In this document: in pieces, positions 6,076-14,924 of the stretch
Position numbering within the stretch: position 1 is the first letter of the stretch
How the letters are laid out: every line of letters starts with the position of its first letter
DNA from: an uncultured Pirellula sp.
GTDB taxonomy: Bacteria; Planctomycetota; Planctomycetia; Pirellulales; Pirellulaceae
Length of the DNA: 17,130 bases
Direction of reading: 5' to 3'
NCBI GenBank assembly: GCA_903892365.1
Contig: CAITIF010000718.1
Location: 1 to 17,130 of the forward strand
Made by a program: the position numbers and the translations under genes
The notes under the pieces: generated by a model
What the model was told of the DNA's origin: nothing
What the model saw: only the letters and a program-made list of their open reading frames with translations
Databases searched by the model: none

Positions 6076-8675
6076 AGTCGCATCCTCGATCTACTTCGAC
6101 GGGACAATCACTTTTGTCTCAAGGGGAGCCAATGGTCTGGCTGACCGGTGGCATGTTTGCGATCGCTTGCAGCATGATTGCATCGCTCCTAGTCTTCATT
6201 TTGTTCCAAGGACTTGCGACTCACTGGCAACGACCGATCGCTTTGTTCCCCTTGAACGAAAACGGATTCGTCGCTGGCGAATTGCAAAACGTTCAACCTT
6301 ACACGATCAGCAGGCAATCGATTGACGAGCTCGGACCTGTCAGCAAATCAAAAGCGGAAGCTTTGCTTACCGGTCGCGAACAAGCGATTTCCTCCCAACT
6401 GTATGTTCGAACCGGAAATTATGATGTTGGAAATCGTCACTTTGCATTCATTCCTCAGATCACGCTGGCATCAGATCAGACCTACCTTCCAGGTGACGTT
6501 TGGATGATGGAGCGTCGGGAATGGGGAGTTCTTTACGGATTTCCAACCCGTTTGAAAAGCAAGCCACTACCCGAACATGACGAAACCTACCAACAACTGC
6601 GAGTCCTAGCCGACCAAGTAAGCAGCTTTTTGCCATCGAGCGACAACGACAATGGCAATCCCTCCTCGATCGAATCCAAGTTGGCAGGCCATTTAGCGAA
6701 CCGCGCTGAGCAACTTGCAACGGTTCTTCCTGCGTCCGAATTTAGCACGCAAGATAAAAATGAGATCGAAACTGCAACACGGAAGCTAATGAGACAGACA
6801 GCTAGAACCCTGGCAGAGATTCAAGCTGCGAAACACAAACTTGGGGCGCTCGACCACGAGCTCTCTTACTGCCGTATCGGAATTCGCAAAGCAGAACTTC
6901 GAGACAAAACCGATCTCCAAGCAATCGGGGATGAGACCGTTCAATTAGCCTCCTCCGAAGGAACTATTCGAGCCCAATCGCAGGAACTATTGCTTTCGCT
7001 GGAAACATGGCGCAAAGAACTTTCGAAGGATGCAACCGCTGGCCAAGAACTGGACACCATTCGCAAAGCCATCGAACTACAACTACAAACGTCAATCCAA
7101 GACCTGGAGGAACCGCTCAAAGACTATCGCAACCGACGGGATGCGTTGCCTAGCTATTCTAAGCAAGCTTTAGAGACAGCATATACAACGACTCAAAGCG
7201 CCACCCTCGCACAGTACGCTATCAACCAGAAGATGGCTAGACTGGAACAGATTCATCAATCGCACACTCTCGAAATGCAACTTCCCATTGCGGATCCTCT
7301 TGGCGATTTCGCGATCGAATTAAAGGCGTTGCAAAGCGAATCGCAATCGGTCGATCCCAAATGGTTGGATGCTCTTGGGATCGATGCAAGCTCGATTCCT
7401 AACGATGCTGCCTACGGTTACAAGCCAATTCGAATGAGTGAATTGCATACATTGTTGCCCGTGACGTTGGGCTCGAACACGCCCATCTATCTTTACGCGG
7501 TCAGTGATTCTAATGGCAAAATGGCAACACTTTACAAAATGGCGACCAAAGAGGTTTTGGTTTCCGATATCGTTCGTATCGCGCAGCCCAATCAATTGAC
7601 CTTGATGGGCAAAATAGGTTTGTATCTGGAACGCTGGATTGAGTTCTTGTTGGGTGAACCCAGAGAAGCTGGGATCGAGGGTGGCTTTTTCCCTGCAATT
7701 TGGGGAACGGTTGTAATGACCTTGATTATGTCGATCGCGGTCATGCCTTTCGGAGTGATTGCCGCTTTGTATATGCGAGAATACGCGAGACCTGGTTGGA
7801 TTCTGAGCCTGATTCGTATTAGCATCAACAACCTAGCCGGCGTACCAAGCATTGTTTACGGAGTTTTTGGACTCGCATTCTTCTGCTATACGATTGGTGG
7901 CTACATTGACGGCGGACCAGCCAAGGCTGGTTTTGAAGCATGGCCCAGCGGTACTTGGTTTGTTGCCTTCGCGAGTACGGCCTTAAGCGGTACAGTTGCT
8001 TTCTTCCTGGCTTTTCTAGGAAGCGGCTCCCCCGCGCATCAATCCAAGCTTCGAAAGCGAATCGCAGGCATGAGCGGTATTTTTTGGTTGCTAAGCTTGG
8101 TAGGGCTTATCGCTTTGCTCGCGAAGTCCCCCTTCTTCCATGGATTCTTTGAGGCGACCCTGCCCAACCCCACCTACGGCAAAGGCTGCTTGCTATGGGC
8201 TTCTTGTACTTTAGCCTTACTGACTTTGCCTGTCGTTATCGTGGCCACGGAGGAGGCGTTGGCGGCCGTTCCCAACTCGCTGCGAGAAGGGTCTTACGCT
8301 TGCGGAGCTGGCAAATGGCAAACCCTGCAAAGGATTGTCTTGCCGTACGCAAGGCCCGGAATCATCACTGGCTTTATTCTAGCGATGGCTCGTGGAGCTG
8401 GAGAAGTTGCACCGATGATGCTGGTAGGTGCTATCCCACTCGCAACGGAGCTACCTTTGGATTTGGAATTTCCTTTTTTCCACGGATCGAGATCTTTCAT
8501 GCATCTTGGATTCCAAATCTACTCGCTCGGTTTTCAAAGCCAAAATAGTGAAGCAGCCAAGCCTATGGTGTTTACGGCCACTCTGCTTCTTTTGACCATC
8601 GTATCCTTGTTGAACGTTACCGCGATTTGGCTGCGTGCTAGATTGCGAAAGAGATTTCAAAGTAGCCAATTCTAA
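6072..8675 (+). CDS. pstA: Phosphate ABC transporter permease PstA with a coiled-coil periplasmic domain
   Basis: Second channel subunit, 867 residues. The start is the ATG that overlaps the pstC stop (ATGA), signalling translational coupling; the open frame upstream of it lies within pstC and is not used. Order: membrane helix about 21-48; extracytoplasmic region about 50-510, whose middle (about 197-406) is strongly helical and charged with coiled-coil character (EIQAAKHKLGALDHELSY, SLETWRKELSKD); then a permease core from about 520 beginning GGFFPAIWGTVVMTLIMS. The EAA loop begins at E727 (EEALAAVPNSLREGSYACGAG), and MARGAGEVAPMM carries the conserved R774 and E778. A 21-bp gap leads to pstB. 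The permease assignment is certain; the role of the large domain is not known to me. Confidence 0.92.
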   Translation: MKSHPRSTSTGQSLLSQGEPMVWLTGGMFAIACSMIASLLVFILFQGLATHWQRPIALFPLNENGFVAGELQNVQPYTISRQSIDELGPVSKSKAEALLTGREQAISSQLYVRTGNYDVGNRHFAFIPQITLASDQTYLPGDVWMMERREWGVLYGFPTRLKSKPLPEHDETYQQLRVLADQVSSFLPSSDNDNGNPSSIESKLAGHLANRAEQLATVLPASEFSTQDKNEIETATRKLMRQTARTLAEIQAAKHKLGALDHELSYCRIGIRKAELRDKTDLQAIGDETVQLASSEGTIRAQSQELLLSLETWRKELSKDATAGQELDTIRKAIELQLQTSIQDLEEPLKDYRNRRDALPSYSKQALETAYTTTQSATLAQYAINQKMARLEQIHQSHTLEMQLPIADPLGDFAIELKALQSESQSVDPKWLDALGIDASSIPNDAAYGYKPIRMSELHTLLPVTLGSNTPIYLYAVSDSNGKMATLYKMATKEVLVSDIVRIAQPNQLTLMGKIGLYLERWIEFLLGEPREAGIEGGFFPAIWGTVVMTLIMSIAVMPFGVIAALYMREYARPGWILSLIRISINNLAGVPSIVYGVFGLAFFCYTIGGYIDGGPAKAGFEAWPSGTWFVAFASTALSGTVAFFLAFLGSGSPAHQSKLRKRIAGMSGIFWLLSLVGLIALLAKSPFFHGFFEATLPNPTYGKGCLLWASCTLALLTLPVVIVATEEALAAVPNSLREGSYACGAGKWQTLQRIVLPYARPGIITGFILAMARGAGEVAPMMLVGAIPLATELPLDLEFPFFHGSRSFMHLGFQIYSLGFQSQNSEAAKPMVFTATLLLLTIVSLLNVTAIWLRARLRKRFQSSQF

Positions 8676-8696
8676 AGACGCAGCGTTTGTATTTTT

Positions 8697-9521
8697 ATGG
8701 ACAGACTTAAAGCCATCGCCGACGGTCAACGCATCGAATCGGTGGTACACGATGAAGTCATGCAGGAAGACCCTGTTTTGCGCATCGAGAACTTTAACTT
8801 GTTTTACGGTCGCAAGCAGGCCTTGCACGGCATCTCTATGCCGATCGCGAAAGGCAAAGTCACAGCGTTGATCGGCCCCAGCGGATGTGGCAAGTCAACG
8901 CTGCTGCGAAGCGTAAACCGTATGAACGATCTAATCGATTCGGTACGGATCGAAGGAGACATGGTCCTTGGTCAAGACTCCATTTTTGCGCCGGGCGTTG
9001 ATGTGATTCAGCTGCGAAAGCGCATGGGAATGGTATTCCAAAAACCAAACCCTTTCCCTATGAGTATTTTCGAAAATGTGATCTACCCCCTGCGCATTGA
9101 TGGGGAACGCAACAAAAAGCGGCTTATGCAAGTTTGCGAACAATCATTGCGTGGCGCAGCCCTTTGGGAAGAGGTCAAAGATCGACTGAACGAGTCTGGG
9201 CTGGGGCTTTCCGGTGGGCAGCAACAACGGTTGTGCATTGCTCGTGCAATTGCCAGCGATCCCGAAGTCTTGCTCTTGGATGAACCCTGCTCGGCACTGG
9301 ATCCGTTAGCCACCGGCAAGATCGAGGACTTGATTGAGCGTCTCAAAGGGGACTATTCTATCTTGATCGTGACGCATAACATGCAACAAGCATCCCGTAT
9401 TAGCGACTATACGGCCTTCATGTATCTGGGGCGATTGGTCGAACTGGGGCTTACCTCACGTATCTTTACGAAGCCCAAGTTGCGTGAGACAGAAGATTAC
9501 ATTACGGGTCGCTTCGGATAG
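8697..9521 (+). CDS. pstB: Phosphate ABC transporter ATPase PstB
   Basis: Cytoplasmic ATP-hydrolysing subunit, 274 residues, close to the family length. All ATPase motifs are intact: Walker [10 protein letters not shown] at 60-68, Q-loop [17 protein letters not shown], signature LSGGQQQR at 171-178, Walker B VLLLDEP at 191-197 with E196 catalytic, D-loop SALDP and H-loop H227 in VTHNMQQ. The [11 protein letters not shown] stretch and the [30 protein letters not shown] block are typical of PstB rather than other importers. The ATG start lacks an obvious ribosome-binding site; a second in-frame Met ([12 protein letters not shown]) could instead be used, shortening the protein by 21 residues. 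No phoU follows; the next gene is selO after 12 bp. Confidence 0.95.
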   Translation: MDRLKAIADGQRIESVVHDEVMQEDPVLRIENFNLFYGRKQALHGISMPIAKGKVTALIGPSGCGKSTLLRSVNRMNDLIDSVRIEGDMVLGQDSIFAPGVDVIQLRKRMGMVFQKPNPFPMSIFENVIYPLRIDGERNKKRLMQVCEQSLRGAALWEEVKDRLNESGLGLSGGQQQRLCIARAIASDPEVLLLDEPCSALDPLATGKIEDLIERLKGDYSILIVTHNMQQASRISDYTAFMYLGRLVELGLTSRIFTKPKLRETEDYITGRFG

Positions 9522-9533
9522 CCGAACGTTACT

Positions 9534-11135
9534 TTGGAAATTGCATTTGAGAACCGGTTTGTTCGCTCCTTGCCTGCGGACCCTGAGACACGAAACTTCT
9601 GCCGACAAGTTCGAAACGCGTGTTACTCGTTCGTGCAGCCTACTCCCACGGCTAGTCCACAGCTGATTTCCTTTGCCCCGGAAGTCGCTGAACTTCTTGG
9701 AATCGATTCTACTTGGTTTGCCTCAGAACAAGCAGCGAGGGTGCTGACGGGGAATGAACTGCTTCCCGGCATGCAGCCCTATGCCGCATGCTACGGAGGG
9801 CATCAGTTTGGGGCTTGGGCTGGGCAGTTAGGCGATGGACGCGCCATTTGCCTGGGTGAAAAGATCGGTCGTGACGGCAAACACTGGACGTTGCAATTGA
9901 AAGGTGCTGGCCAAACGCCCTACTCCCGTTCAGCAGACGGGCTAGCCGTTTTACGATCGTCCCTGCGCGAATACTTATGCAGCGAAGCCATGCACCATCT
10001 TGGCGTACCAACGACACGAGCATTGAGCTTGGGACTGACCGGCGATCTCGTGACTCGCGATATGTTTTACGATGGGCGACCAAGACGCGAACCAGGAGCC
10101 ATTGTGTGTCGCGTCGCACCAACGTTCGTTCGGTTCGGAAACTTCGAAATACTCGCATCCCGAGACGAAAAAGAAAACCTAAAGCGATTGGTCGATTACA
10201 CCATCGCGTGTGACTTTGTACATATCCCTACTGGAACACCTGAAACGTATCAGCAATGGTTCGAAGAAGTGTGCGTCCGAACTTGCGAAATGGTCGTTCA
10301 TTGGATGCGAGTTGGTTTTGTGCATGGAGTCATGAATACGGATAACATGTCGATCCTTGGCCAAACCATAGACTATGGCCCCTACGGCTGGATCGATGGA
10401 TACGAACTCGATTGGACCCCCAATACCACCGATGCAAATGGTCGACGGTATGCTTACGGCAACCAACCGCAAATTGCGTATTGGAACCTTTTGCAATTAG
10501 CCAATGCGCTTTGGCCTCTGTTGGAGCAAGAAGCTCCATTGCAACATGGATTAAATCGCTTCGCAGAAGAGTATCAACGGCAATCGAATGCAATGATGGC
10601 GTCGAAGCTGGGTTTCAATCAATGGGATCCCGAAACCGATCCAGCGATGGTAGAACAGTTGAGCGAAGTTCTTCAAACGGTAGAGACCGACATGACCATC
10701 TTCTACCGGACCTTAGCAAATATTCAAATGGATGGGCTAGAAGTAAGCCAGCTTTCAACAATGATAACCGACGGTTGGCTACAAGATTTTTTTCGCGATG
10801 CGTTTTATGCTCCCGATCCAATCGACGCTGGATTTCTCAAGCGAATGGGAACCTGGATGCACCAGTACTTGCGTCGCCTGATGATCGATGGCCGATCGGA
10901 CTCTGCTCGAAAAGGAAGTATGAATCGGGTCAACCCACTGTACGTGCTCCGAAACTATCTTGCTCAACAAGCGATCGACCAAGCGGAAAAGAACGAATTT
11001 GGCGAGATTGACACTTTGCTTGACCTGCTGCGCAATCCCTACACCGAGCAACCAGGCCGAGAACAGTACGCCCAAAAGCGACCCGATTGGGCTCGCAACA
11101 AAGCAGGTTGTTCGATGCTATCGTGCAGCTCATAG
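9534..11135 (+). CDS. selO: SelO/YdiU protein AMPylase (pseudokinase fold)
   Basis: Transfers AMP from ATP to Ser, Thr or Tyr of target proteins; SelO family members act in redox and stress responses. It has 533 residues. Family landmarks: FENRFVRSLPADP at the N-terminus, GGHQFGAWAGQLGDGRA at 88-104, K123 in QLKGAGQTPYSR, E146 in LREYLCSEA, R193 in VCRVAPTFVRFG, HGVMNTDN with D270/N271, and D280 in IDYGPYGWID. The spacing K-23-E and D-10-D matches characterised SelO. The C-terminus is GCSMLSCSS; C531 occupies the place of the selenocysteine in eukaryotic SelO, and C526 could be its disulfide partner. The start is TTG, supported because the family N-terminal motif begins at residue 4. Co-transcription with pstB is likely from the 12-bp spacing. 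Confidence 0.93.
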   Translation: MEIAFENRFVRSLPADPETRNFCRQVRNACYSFVQPTPTASPQLISFAPEVAELLGIDSTWFASEQAARVLTGNELLPGMQPYAACYGGHQFGAWAGQLGDGRAICLGEKIGRDGKHWTLQLKGAGQTPYSRSADGLAVLRSSLREYLCSEAMHHLGVPTTRALSLGLTGDLVTRDMFYDGRPRREPGAIVCRVAPTFVRFGNFEILASRDEKENLKRLVDYTIACDFVHIPTGTPETYQQWFEEVCVRTCEMVVHWMRVGFVHGVMNTDNMSILGQTIDYGPYGWIDGYELDWTPNTTDANGRRYAYGNQPQIAYWNLLQLANALWPLLEQEAPLQHGLNRFAEEYQRQSNAMMASKLGFNQWDPETDPAMVEQLSEVLQTVETDMTIFYRTLANIQMDGLEVSQLSTMITDGWLQDFFRDAFYAPDPIDAGFLKRMGTWMHQYLRRLMIDGRSDSARKGSMNRVNPLYVLRNYLAQQAIDQAEKNEFGEIDTLLDLLRNPYTEQPGREQYAQKRPDWARNKAGCSMLSCSS

Positions 11136-11219
11136 AGACTGGATTGGCAAGTAATTCGTTGCTCAAAGCCCTCGAATCACAGACCCCAGGGCACTAGCCG
11201 GGATGGCTTTGGAAACACC

Positions 11220-11248
11220 TGTGAAAAGAGACGATCTAGGGTTACAAT
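11220..11248 (+). promoter_or_regulatory. Weak candidate promoter for the dehydrogenase gene
   Basis: TACAAT at 11243-11248 matches five of six bases of a -10 hexamer, 55 bases before the start codon. The partner at the right distance (TGTGAA, 11220-11225) is a poor -35. The 167-bp gap after selO makes a separate promoter reasonable. No terminator hairpin with a T run was seen after selO. Confidence 0.25.
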
Positions 11249-11302
11249 TCTTGGCCGTCCAGCCTATTTCTCCCCCCTTCCAATTCACAGCAGCAGAACG
11301 TT

Positions 11303-12406
11303 ATGAAAGCGATTGCCGTCCGACCCGGTACCCCCAACAGTGTTCACGAGCGCGAAATTCCTATGCCATCGCTGGACAAAATTCCAGATGGTAAAGGAAT
11401 CTTGGTCAAAGTCCTAAAGGTGGGGGTCGATGCTACGGACCGTGAAATCAACGATGCCCTTTACGGCAATCCCCCCCCTGGCGACGATTACTTGGTTCTA
11501 GGTCACGAATCGTTTGGTATTGTTCAGGCCGTTGGCCCGAATGTTCGCAACATTCGTCCTGGAGACTACGTTACCGCAACGGTTCGCCGTCCTGGAGGTT
11601 CGATCTATGACAAGATCGGAACCTACGATATGACCAGCGAAGAAACGTACTACGAGCGTGGTATCAACTTGCTTCATGGCTATCTCACGGAATACTTCGT
11701 GGATCATGAGGAATACATTGTTCGCGTTCCCAAGGGTCTCAAAAATCTACACGTCCTGATGGAGCCGATGAGCTGTGCGGCGAAGGCAATTCACCAAGCC
11801 TTTGAAGCCCAGCGCCGCATGAAAGTATGGAGCCCCAAACGAGCCTTCGTTTTAGGCGCTGGCCAGATTGGATTGCTATCAACCCTCGTATTGCGACTCA
11901 AGGGAATCGAAGTGTTTACGCTGGCGCGAGCCGCCGGCCCTCATCTCAAAAGCTCGATTGTCGAAGGTATGGAAGCGACTTACGTAGCCACTTCGCAAAC
12001 TTCCTTGGAAGATCTTGCAGCGAAGGTTGGTAAAGCCGATCTAATCATTGATGCAACAGGCTCGTCGTCGATTGCATTCAATGCGATGAAAGCCTTAGGG
12101 CACAATGGTGTTCTGGTTTGGACCAGCATCACCGGCGGTAAGGAATTAACAACGGTTCCATCGGACAAGATCAATATCGAATGGGTTCTTGGGAACAAGT
12201 TACTGGTGGGCAGCGTCAATGCCAATCGCGAGCATTTTGAATCGGGAATTCGAGACCTTGCACTTGGCGAAGTGATGTTCCCTGGTGTGCTCGAAAAAAT
12301 CTTAACCAGCCCCGTTAACGGACTGGGAGGGTACAAAGAAATGATGCGGCTGCTGGTAGAAGACAATACTGCACTGAAAGTCTACGTCAACGTTGCAGAC
12401 GAATAA
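11303..12406 (+). CDS. Archaeal-type glucose 1-dehydrogenase (medium-chain, zinc-dependent)
   Basis: A 367-residue medium-chain dehydrogenase whose closest match by eye is the archaeal glucose dehydrogenase family (Haloferax, Thermoplasma, Sulfolobus), which oxidises glucose to gluconolactone with NAD(P)+. Shared segments: [41 protein letters not shown]-x3-[21 protein letters not shown] and [13 protein letters not shown]. The catalytic zinc ligands appear to be D43, H68 and E69/E154, with Asp replacing the usual first Cys, as in halophilic glucose dehydrogenase. The nucleotide-binding loop is GAGQIG at 185-190; R209 after the second strand (TLARAAG) may favour NADP. There is no good ribosome-binding site before the ATG. 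Another sugar or polyol substrate is possible. It stands between selO and the HerA-like gene with gaps of 167 and 73 bp. Confidence 0.85.
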   Translation: MKAIAVRPGTPNSVHEREIPMPSLDKIPDGKGILVKVLKVGVDATDREINDALYGNPPPGDDYLVLGHESFGIVQAVGPNVRNIRPGDYVTATVRRPGGSIYDKIGTYDMTSEETYYERGINLLHGYLTEYFVDHEEYIVRVPKGLKNLHVLMEPMSCAAKAIHQAFEAQRRMKVWSPKRAFVLGAGQIGLLSTLVLRLKGIEVFTLARAAGPHLKSSIVEGMEATYVATSQTSLEDLAAKVGKADLIIDATGSSSIAFNAMKALGHNGVLVWTSITGGKELTTVPSDKINIEWVLGNKLLVGSVNANREHFESGIRDLALGEVMFPGVLEKILTSPVNGLGGYKEMMRLLVEDNTALKVYVNVADE

Positions 12407-12479
12407 GTCATCGCGAACGGTTGGAAATAAGAAGATAGATTGATTGGTTAGTTGGCCTCTCGTTGAAAGCGTGTGTGTA

Positions 12480-14924
12480 ATGGTCCCTGATTATGAAAAG
12501 CTAGGCAGTTTCTATCTCGGCAAAAAGTACGACCTGGCTGAACGCAAACTTCAGCCAGATCTGGTCAATTACGATTCGAAAGACCTCGTAACGCATGCGC
12601 TTTGCGTAGGAATGACCGGAAGCGGCAAAACGGGGCTTTGCTTGAGCTTGCTCGAAGAGGCAGCCCTGGATGGTATCCCTGCAATATGCATTGATCCCAA
12701 GGGAGACCTTGGAAACCTGCTGCTTGCCTTCCCCAATCTTGCCGCAAACGATTTTCAAGAATGGATTGAACCTGCCGAAGAAACTCGGCAAGGAAAACCA
12801 ATCGCAGAAATAGCCGAGGAGACCGCCAACCGCTGGCGGAAGGGACTTGCCGATTGGCAACAACCGCCAGAACGCATCCAGAGATATCTCGACAGCGTGG
12901 ACATCACAATCTACACGCCCGGTAGCAACATCGGTGTTCCGATGACTGTCTTAAAAAGCTTTGATGCACCGCCAGCGGCTGTGCTTGAAGACGCAGAAAC
13001 CATGCGGGAAAAAGTATCGTCCGCAGCGTCCGGGTTGCTGACATTACTGGGAATCGACGCAGATCCTTTGACCAGCAAAGAACATATTCTTCTCTCCAAT
13101 ATTTTTTACGAATCATGGAAGAACGGAAATGATCTGAGTCTCGAAGAATTGATTCGACAGATTCAATCACCCCCTATCAAGAAAATAGGCGTGATTGATC
13201 TCGACTCGTTCTTCGCACCGCCAGATCGCAACAAGCTTGCTATGAGCTTGAACAACTTGCTTGCATCCCCAGCTTTCGCGGGCTGGTTGGAAGGACAATC
13301 GCTGGACATCAAAAGCCTGCTTTACACGTCCGAAGGCAAGCCGCGACTGTCGATCATCTCGATCGCGCACCTTAATGACTCGGAGCGGATGTTCTTTGTG
13401 ACTATTCTTCTGGGGGAGCTCCTGTCTTGGATGCGAGCTCAACCGGGAACCGGATCCCTGCGTGCTTTGTTTTACATGGATGAAGTGTACGGATACTTTC
13501 CACCCTCCGCAAAACCACCGTCCAAGCCTCCAATGCTGACTCTGCTGAAACAAGCCCGAGCTTTTGGACTTGGTATTGTCTTGGCAACTCAGAACCCAGT
13601 CGACCTTGACTATAAAGGTCTTTCCAATATGGGAACGTGGTTCCTTGGACGCCTACAAACACAGCGCGATAAGGATCGCGTTCTGGATGGGCTTGAAGGG
13701 GCTTCCATGCAACAAGGAACTGCTTTCAATCGCCCCTCTATGGAAAGATCTTTGTCGGCTTTGGGCAATCGCGTTTTTCTAATGAACAATGTTCATGACG
13801 ATGGCCCGACGATTTTTCAGTCGCGATGGGCTTTGTCCTTCTTGCGAGGGCCCTTATCGCGCGACCAAATTTCCAAGTTGATGGTATCCAAGAAGAAGCA
13901 ACAAGCATCCTCGGCAACCGGTAGAGTGGCCGCATCGTCTTCGACCGGTTCCAAAGCTGAATCGGGCTCGCGGCCCATCCTTCCTAATGGGGTCGTAGAG
14001 AAGTTCCTAGTCCCAACCAAAGTCTCATCGTCCAAAAGCCGACTGGTGTATCGGCCTGCCATCCTTGCCCAATCCAGCATGCATTTTGTCAAAACCACCG
14101 TGTCCGTTGACTACTGGCAAGACATTCAACTGATGGTACATATTCAGGACAATGTTCCAGATCCCCTGTGGGAAGCGTCCGAAACGATTGAACCTGATGC
14201 TTTACAGCTTAGCCCTCAGCCCGAAGACGGCTACACCTTTGCAGAACTACCTGCCGAACTTTCATCGGTCAAGAATTATGCAACCTGGGACAGGGAAATC
14301 AAAGAGCACTTTTTTCGACACGCTCAATGTACTGTCTATACCAGCAAGGCACTTAAGCAAACGACTGCTCCTGGAGTAAGCGAAACCGATGCTCGGATCG
14401 AATTGGCACATTCCGCTAAAGAAGCTCGCGACGCGGCGATCGACAAACTCAAGACGAAATACTCCGAGAAGATACGCACCTTGCAAAGTCGCATCTTGAC
14501 CGCACAGCAGCGTCTGGACAAAGAGAAAGAGCAAGCCAAGTCCAAACAAATGGAAGGCATTTTCAATATCGGCACTACTATCTTGGGTGCATTGCTTGGA
14601 AACAAGATCGCAACCAAAGGAAATGTTTCCAAAGCTGCCACCGCCGTAAAGGGTTTGGGCAAAGCAACGACGCAACAAGGCAATGTCATGCGCGCTCAAG
14701 AGTCCTTTGAGGAACTCATGGCATCCAAAGATGAATTGGAACGTCAGTGCCAGGAAGAGGTCGACGCGGTTTCAAATCAGTTCTCGGCTGAAAATCTCAT
14801 CTTGGAATCCATCGACATTCCCATTCGTAAAGCAGACACCAAAGTCAAGTTACTAGCCTTGGCTTGGGTACCTTGGCAAATTGACTCCCAGGGGATTGCG
14901 ACTCCATTGTGTCTTATCGGATAA
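12480..14924 (+). CDS. HerA/FtsK-superfamily P-loop ATPase with C-terminal coiled coil
   Basis: About 814 residues. The N-terminal two thirds are a HerA-like (COG0433) ATPase: Walker A GMTGSGKT at 44-51, ICIDPKGDLGNL next to it, Walker B FYMDEVYGYFPP with D334/E335, and LLKQARAFGLGIVLATQNPVDLDYKGLSNMGTWFLGRLQTQRD as sensor and arginine-finger region. These hexameric motors pump DNA or remodel nucleic acid. A low-complexity Ser/Lys linker follows at about 470-500, then an unassigned beta-rich part. Residues about 638-770 form a charged coiled coil interrupted by GIFNIGTTILGALLGNKIATKG, a glycine-rich hydrophobic stretch. The ATG at 12480 is preferred over a TTG at 12444 because MVPDYEKLGSFYLG looks like a natural N-terminus. 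No NurA nuclease partner is adjacent. Exact role unknown. Confidence 0.85.
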   Translation: MVPDYEKLGSFYLGKKYDLAERKLQPDLVNYDSKDLVTHALCVGMTGSGKTGLCLSLLEEAALDGIPAICIDPKGDLGNLLLAFPNLAANDFQEWIEPAEETRQGKPIAEIAEETANRWRKGLADWQQPPERIQRYLDSVDITIYTPGSNIGVPMTVLKSFDAPPAAVLEDAETMREKVSSAASGLLTLLGIDADPLTSKEHILLSNIFYESWKNGNDLSLEELIRQIQSPPIKKIGVIDLDSFFAPPDRNKLAMSLNNLLASPAFAGWLEGQSLDIKSLLYTSEGKPRLSIISIAHLNDSERMFFVTILLGELLSWMRAQPGTGSLRALFYMDEVYGYFPPSAKPPSKPPMLTLLKQARAFGLGIVLATQNPVDLDYKGLSNMGTWFLGRLQTQRDKDRVLDGLEGASMQQGTAFNRPSMERSLSALGNRVFLMNNVHDDGPTIFQSRWALSFLRGPLSRDQISKLMVSKKKQQASSATGRVAASSSTGSKAESGSRPILPNGVVEKFLVPTKVSSSKSRLVYRPAILAQSSMHFVKTTVSVDYWQDIQLMVHIQDNVPDPLWEASETIEPDALQLSPQPEDGYTFAELPAELSSVKNYATWDREIKEHFFRHAQCTVYTSKALKQTTAPGVSETDARIELAHSAKEARDAAIDKLKTKYSEKIRTLQSRILTAQQRLDKEKEQAKSKQMEGIFNIGTTILGALLGNKIATKGNVSKAATAVKGLGKATTQQGNVMRAQESFEELMASKDELERQCQEEVDAVSNQFSAENLILESIDIPIRKADTKVKLLALAWVPWQIDSQGIATPLCLIG

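Noticed and set aside
9709..10158. A 149-codon open frame antisense to selO
   Set aside because: selO is intact with all catalytic residues; the antisense translation is low in recognisable structure and rich in Arg/Ser, typical of a shadow.
12444..12479. TTG start for the HerA-like ATPase, 12 residues earlier
   Set aside because: The added residues (MVSWPLVESVCV) look unrelated to the natural N-terminus, and an ATG with a purine-rich GAAAG upstream follows at 12480. Not fully excluded.
14262..14699. Antisense frames of 145 and 117 codons within the HerA-like gene
   Set aside because: Both mirror the coding strand of a well-supported protein and have no family resemblance; hydrophobicity comes from the reverse reading.
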